Position numbers and translations under genes: made by a program. Positions 20,483 to 22,521 of a stretch of 22,521 nucleotides of DNA are shown piece by piece. Where the stretch lies: positions 1 through 22,521 of the forward strand of contig CAMWUH010000005.1 in assembly GCA_947177325.1 (NCBI GenBank), read 5' to 3'. The notes beneath the pieces were generated by a model, which saw only the letters and a list, made by a program, of their open reading frames with translations, did no database searches and was not told the DNA's origin. The stretch's first letter is position 1, and each line of letters begins with the position of its first letter. This DNA is from an uncultured Bacteroidales bacterium. GTDB taxonomy: Bacteria; Bacteroidota; Bacteroidia; Bacteroidales; Muribaculaceae.

Positions 20483-22018
20483 TTATGCCTTTATTCGCTC
20501 AATGGCTGCTTCAACACGGTCGTTAACGGCATCAAAGCCCATCAGCTCTACGATGTCAAACATGTGAGGACCTTTACATTCTCCTACCACAGCCACGCGG
20601 AAAGCGTTCATAACATTGCCCATGTGGTAGCCACGCTCCTGAATCCAGCCGATGATATCCTCTTCGGCGCCTTTAGGCTCAAGCGATGGAAGCGCTTTCA
20701 GTCGAGCCATCAACTCGCGCAAAATCGCGGGAGTATCTTCGCTCCAGCGTTTCTTCACCGATTTGGCCTCATACTCTTCGGGGGCTACGAAGAAGAATCG
20801 TGCGTGCTCCCAGAGATCCTCAACAAAGTTGATGCGCGATTTAACCATCGCCACTGCGCGGATTATATAATCATCGCTGAAATCATCGGGATTTACGCCA
20901 TGAGCTTTCATCACAGGCTTGAACAGCTCGGCCAACTCGGCATCGGGCAGTTCCTGCAAATATTTGTGGTTAAACCATTTGCCTTTTTCAAAATCAAATT
21001 TTGCGCCGGCGCGTGAGCAGTGGTCAAAGCTGAAGCGGTCAATCAACTCCTGCATCGACATGATTTCGGTGTCGTCGCCGGGGTTCCACCCTAACAACGC
21101 CAGGAAGTTAACCACAGCTTCGGGCAGATAGCCGCGCTCGCGATAGCCTGAGGATATTTCTCCCGATTTCGGGTCGTGCCATTCCAGAGGGAACACCGGG
21201 AAGCCCAACCGGTCGCCGTCGCGCTTCGACAGCTTACCTTTGCCGTCGGGCTTCAGCAGCAAGGGCAAATGCACGAATTGAGGCATGGTATCAGCCCACC
21301 CGAAAGCCTCATAAAGCAGCACATGGAGAGGAGCGGAGGGCAACCACTCTTCACCGCGAATCACGTGCGAAACCTCCATCAGATGGTCGTCGACAATATT
21401 GGCCAAATGATAGGTGGGCAGGTCATCGGCGCTCTTGTAAAGCACTTTGTCGTCCAACACCGATGAGTTGATAGTTACTTTGCCACGAATCAGGTCGTTG
21501 ACCACCACGTCTCTACCCGGCTCGATTTTAAAGCGCACTACATATTTCTCACCGTTGTCAATCAGGCGTTTAACCTCATCAGCCGGCATAGTCAGCGAGT
21601 TGCGCATATTGCCTCGGGTTGAAGCGTCGTATTGAAAATTGGGCTGCGCGGCGCGGGCAGCTTCCAATTCTTCGGGAGTATCGAAAGCAATATAAGCCTT
21701 GCCGTTGTCAAGCAGCATCTTCACGTGCTCACGATATATGTCGCGTCGCTCGCTCTGCTTGTATGGTCCGTAAGCACCACCCTCTTTGACACCCTCATCG
21801 ATGCCTATGCCGAGCCATGCCAATGCCTCATTGATGTAGGCCTCAGCACCCGGAACAAAACGCTGAGAATCAGTATCTTCAATGCGGAGTATCATATCGC
21901 CCCCATGTCGGCGGGCAAACAGATAGTTGTAGAGAGCAGTTCTAACGCCGCCTATGTGAAGCGGACCGGTAGGTGACGGTGCAAAGCGCACTCTGACTTT
22001 TCTTTCCATAGCAGCCAT
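20483..22018 (-). CDS. gltX: glutamyl-tRNA synthetase
   Basis: This class I aminoacyl-tRNA synthetase charges tRNA-Glu with glutamate in the cytoplasm. It has 511 residues, normal for bacterial GltX. The HIGH signature is at 21-24 in APSPTGPLHIGGVRTALYN. LRIEDTD (44-50) follows, HVIRGEEWLPSAPLHVLLY marks the catalytic core, and the KMSKS loop is KLSKRDGDR (262-270). The C-terminal half is the helical anticodon-binding domain. The start is ATG 22018 or 22009; conservation begins only at KVRVRFAPS, so either is possible. It heads a two-gene unit with the GHL10 hydrolase and is preceded by a Bacteroidetes-type promoter. Confidence 0.97.
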   Translation of the reverse strand: MAAMERKVRVRFAPSPTGPLHIGGVRTALYNYLFARRHGGDMILRIEDTDSQRFVPGAEAYINEALAWLGIGIDEGVKEGGAYGPYKQSERRDIYREHVKMLLDNGKAYIAFDTPEELEAARAAQPNFQYDASTRGNMRNSLTMPADEVKRLIDNGEKYVVRFKIEPGRDVVVNDLIRGKVTINSSVLDDKVLYKSADDLPTYHLANIVDDHLMEVSHVIRGEEWLPSAPLHVLLYEAFGWADTMPQFVHLPLLLKPDGKGKLSKRDGDRLGFPVFPLEWHDPKSGEISSGYRERGYLPEAVVNFLALLGWNPGDDTEIMSMQELIDRFSFDHCSRAGAKFDFEKGKWFNHKYLQELPDAELAELFKPVMKAHGVNPDDFSDDYIIRAVAMVKSRINFVEDLWEHARFFFVAPEEYEAKSVKKRWSEDTPAILRELMARLKALPSLEPKGAEEDIIGWIQERGYHMGNVMNAFRVAVVGECKGPHMFDIVELMGFDAVNDRVEAAIERIKA

Positions 22019-22069
22019 ATATTATATATAAATATGTGTCGGGATTAATTGTAAATAAAATTTCAGCCA

Positions 22070-22101
22070 CGAAGTTACAAAAAACTCCCCTAACTGCCAA
22101 A
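22070..22101 (-). promoter_or_regulatory. candidate promoter for gltX
   Basis: On the minus strand TTTG (22101-22098), a 20-nt spacer, then TAACTTCG (22077-22070), one base off TAnnTTTG. It lies about 55 nt before ATG 22018. Its -7 flank (TAACTTCGTGG) closely resembles that of the DUF4421-dxr promoter (TAACTTTGTGG). Confidence 0.5.
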
Positions 22102-22363
22102 ATCCCCCACCACATTTCTCTACTTAGACCCGGTTCCCGCTCAAAACCGCTCGCCGCTGCGCCAAATGAGGTTCCCCCGTCATACCAAGTTGTTAAAAAA
22201 CACTCCCTTGTTGCTATTTACCATACGGCAATCAACCCGTGTGTCCTCTATTTATTGCAATGCGGTATGGCTGCACTGACCGTATGGAGAGCCATGCCCC
22301 GCTACAACAGATTCATCCGCAACCGCCTGCTACTCACGCCCGTAGAACCCCAAGCCCATCGCC
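22102..22363. other. intergenic stretch, no gene recognised
   Basis: An open plus-strand frame (22036-22371, 111 codons) crosses the gltX promoter and resembles no protein, so it is not called. An 8-bp inverted repeat, CCATACGG (22221-22228) and CCGTATGG (22280-22287), is present, with a third related GGTATGG at 22264-22270. No T-tract or mobile-element feature accompanies it. Confidence 0.5.
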
Positions 22364-22443
22364 CCTATTAGCCTTATTAACCTTATTAGCCTTATCGGGC
22401 TTATTGGCCTTATTAGGCTTATTAGGCTTATTAGGCTTATCGG
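22364..22443. repeat. degenerate 9-bp tandem array (consensus SCTTATTAG)
   Basis: About nine head-to-tail units are visible on the plus strand, including CCTATTAG, CCTTATTAA, CCTTATTAG, CCTTATCGG, GCTTATTGG, CCTTATTAG and GCTTATTAG twice, ending with GCTTATCGG. The right half is the most uniform. Stop codons occur in one frame on each strand. No gene is recognised across it, and the window ends 78 bp later. Confidence 0.9.
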
Positions 22444-22521
22444 CCCTCTTCCCCGCCGCATCATATGAGGGTGTTGCAGAACTACCCTTAATGAAAGCCT
22501 CTGAGAATTGCATATTTTGGT

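Noticed and set aside
19397..21016. Long plus-strand open frames (262 and 264 codons) antisense to the GHL10 hydrolase and gltX.
   Set aside because: They lie over two well-supported genes and show no signal peptide, domain or motif of their own.
22221..22287. Inverted repeat CCATACGG/CCGTATGG as a mobile-element or attachment site.
   Set aside because: Only 8 bp per arm, no target duplication, no transposase or integrase nearby, and no T-tract.
22036..22371. Plus-strand open frame of 111 codons at the right end.
   Set aside because: It crosses the gltX promoter region, has no recognisable domain and ends in the 9-bp array.

Overview
The window looks like a chromosomal segment from a Bacteroidales bacterium, most likely a gut Muribaculaceae-type or Bacteroides-type genome; the family-level placement is inference. 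Three things point there. The gene families are typical of the order: DUF4421, DUF6089, DUF6242, OmpH/Skp pairs beside BamA, AspD/AspT, and a GHL10 glycosidase. The promoters carry the Bacteroidetes -7 element TAnnTTTG instead of sigma-70 boxes. Start codons lack clear Shine-Dalgarno sequences. No tRNA, rRNA, CRISPR array, insertion sequence or phage gene was seen. This is mostly core and envelope chromosome, not an island.

Layout, left to right. (1) 33-2280, minus: a DUF4421 outer-membrane-type protein followed by dxr (MEP isoprenoid pathway), with a good promoter in front. (2) 2666-4443, minus: an ECF sigma factor, a one-helix membrane protein that is probably its anti-sigma, and a Spy/CpxP-like periplasmic protein, closed by a strong terminator. 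(3) 4589-7779, plus, divergent from the sigma factor: a TonB-dependent receptor and a two-domain lipoprotein, closed by a bidirectional terminator. (4) 7875-11292, minus: aspT (aspartate:alanine antiporter) and aspD (aspartate 4-decarboxylase). They are preceded by an odd 369-bp leader that holds a second minus-strand terminator. (5) 11602-18586, minus: an envelope-biogenesis operon in the order DUF6242 lipoprotein, DUF6089 outer-membrane protein, uppS, bamA, skp, skp. (6) 18740-22018, minus: gltX and a GHL10 family glycoside hydrolase. (7) 22019-22521: noncoding, with the gltX promoter and a degenerate 9-bp tandem array.

How the genes fit together. Nearly everything concerns the envelope. 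Dxr feeds isoprenoid precursors to UppS, which makes the undecaprenyl carrier for cell wall and surface glycans. Skp and BamA deliver and insert outer-membrane proteins, of which the window encodes several (TonB receptor, DUF4421, DUF6089). The sigma/anti-sigma/Spy-like trio is plausibly an envelope-stress circuit. AspT/AspD is a decarboxylative exchange that can generate proton motive force and consume protons.

The most interesting unexplained items are: the sigma/anti-sigma/Spy-like trio, with opposite charges on its two exported proteins; the structured aspT leader; the two uncharacterised proteins in front of uppS-bamA; the internally duplicated lipoprotein paired with the TonB receptor; and the 9-bp repeat array at the right end. 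All functions are assigned by reading the translated sequences; no database search was possible.
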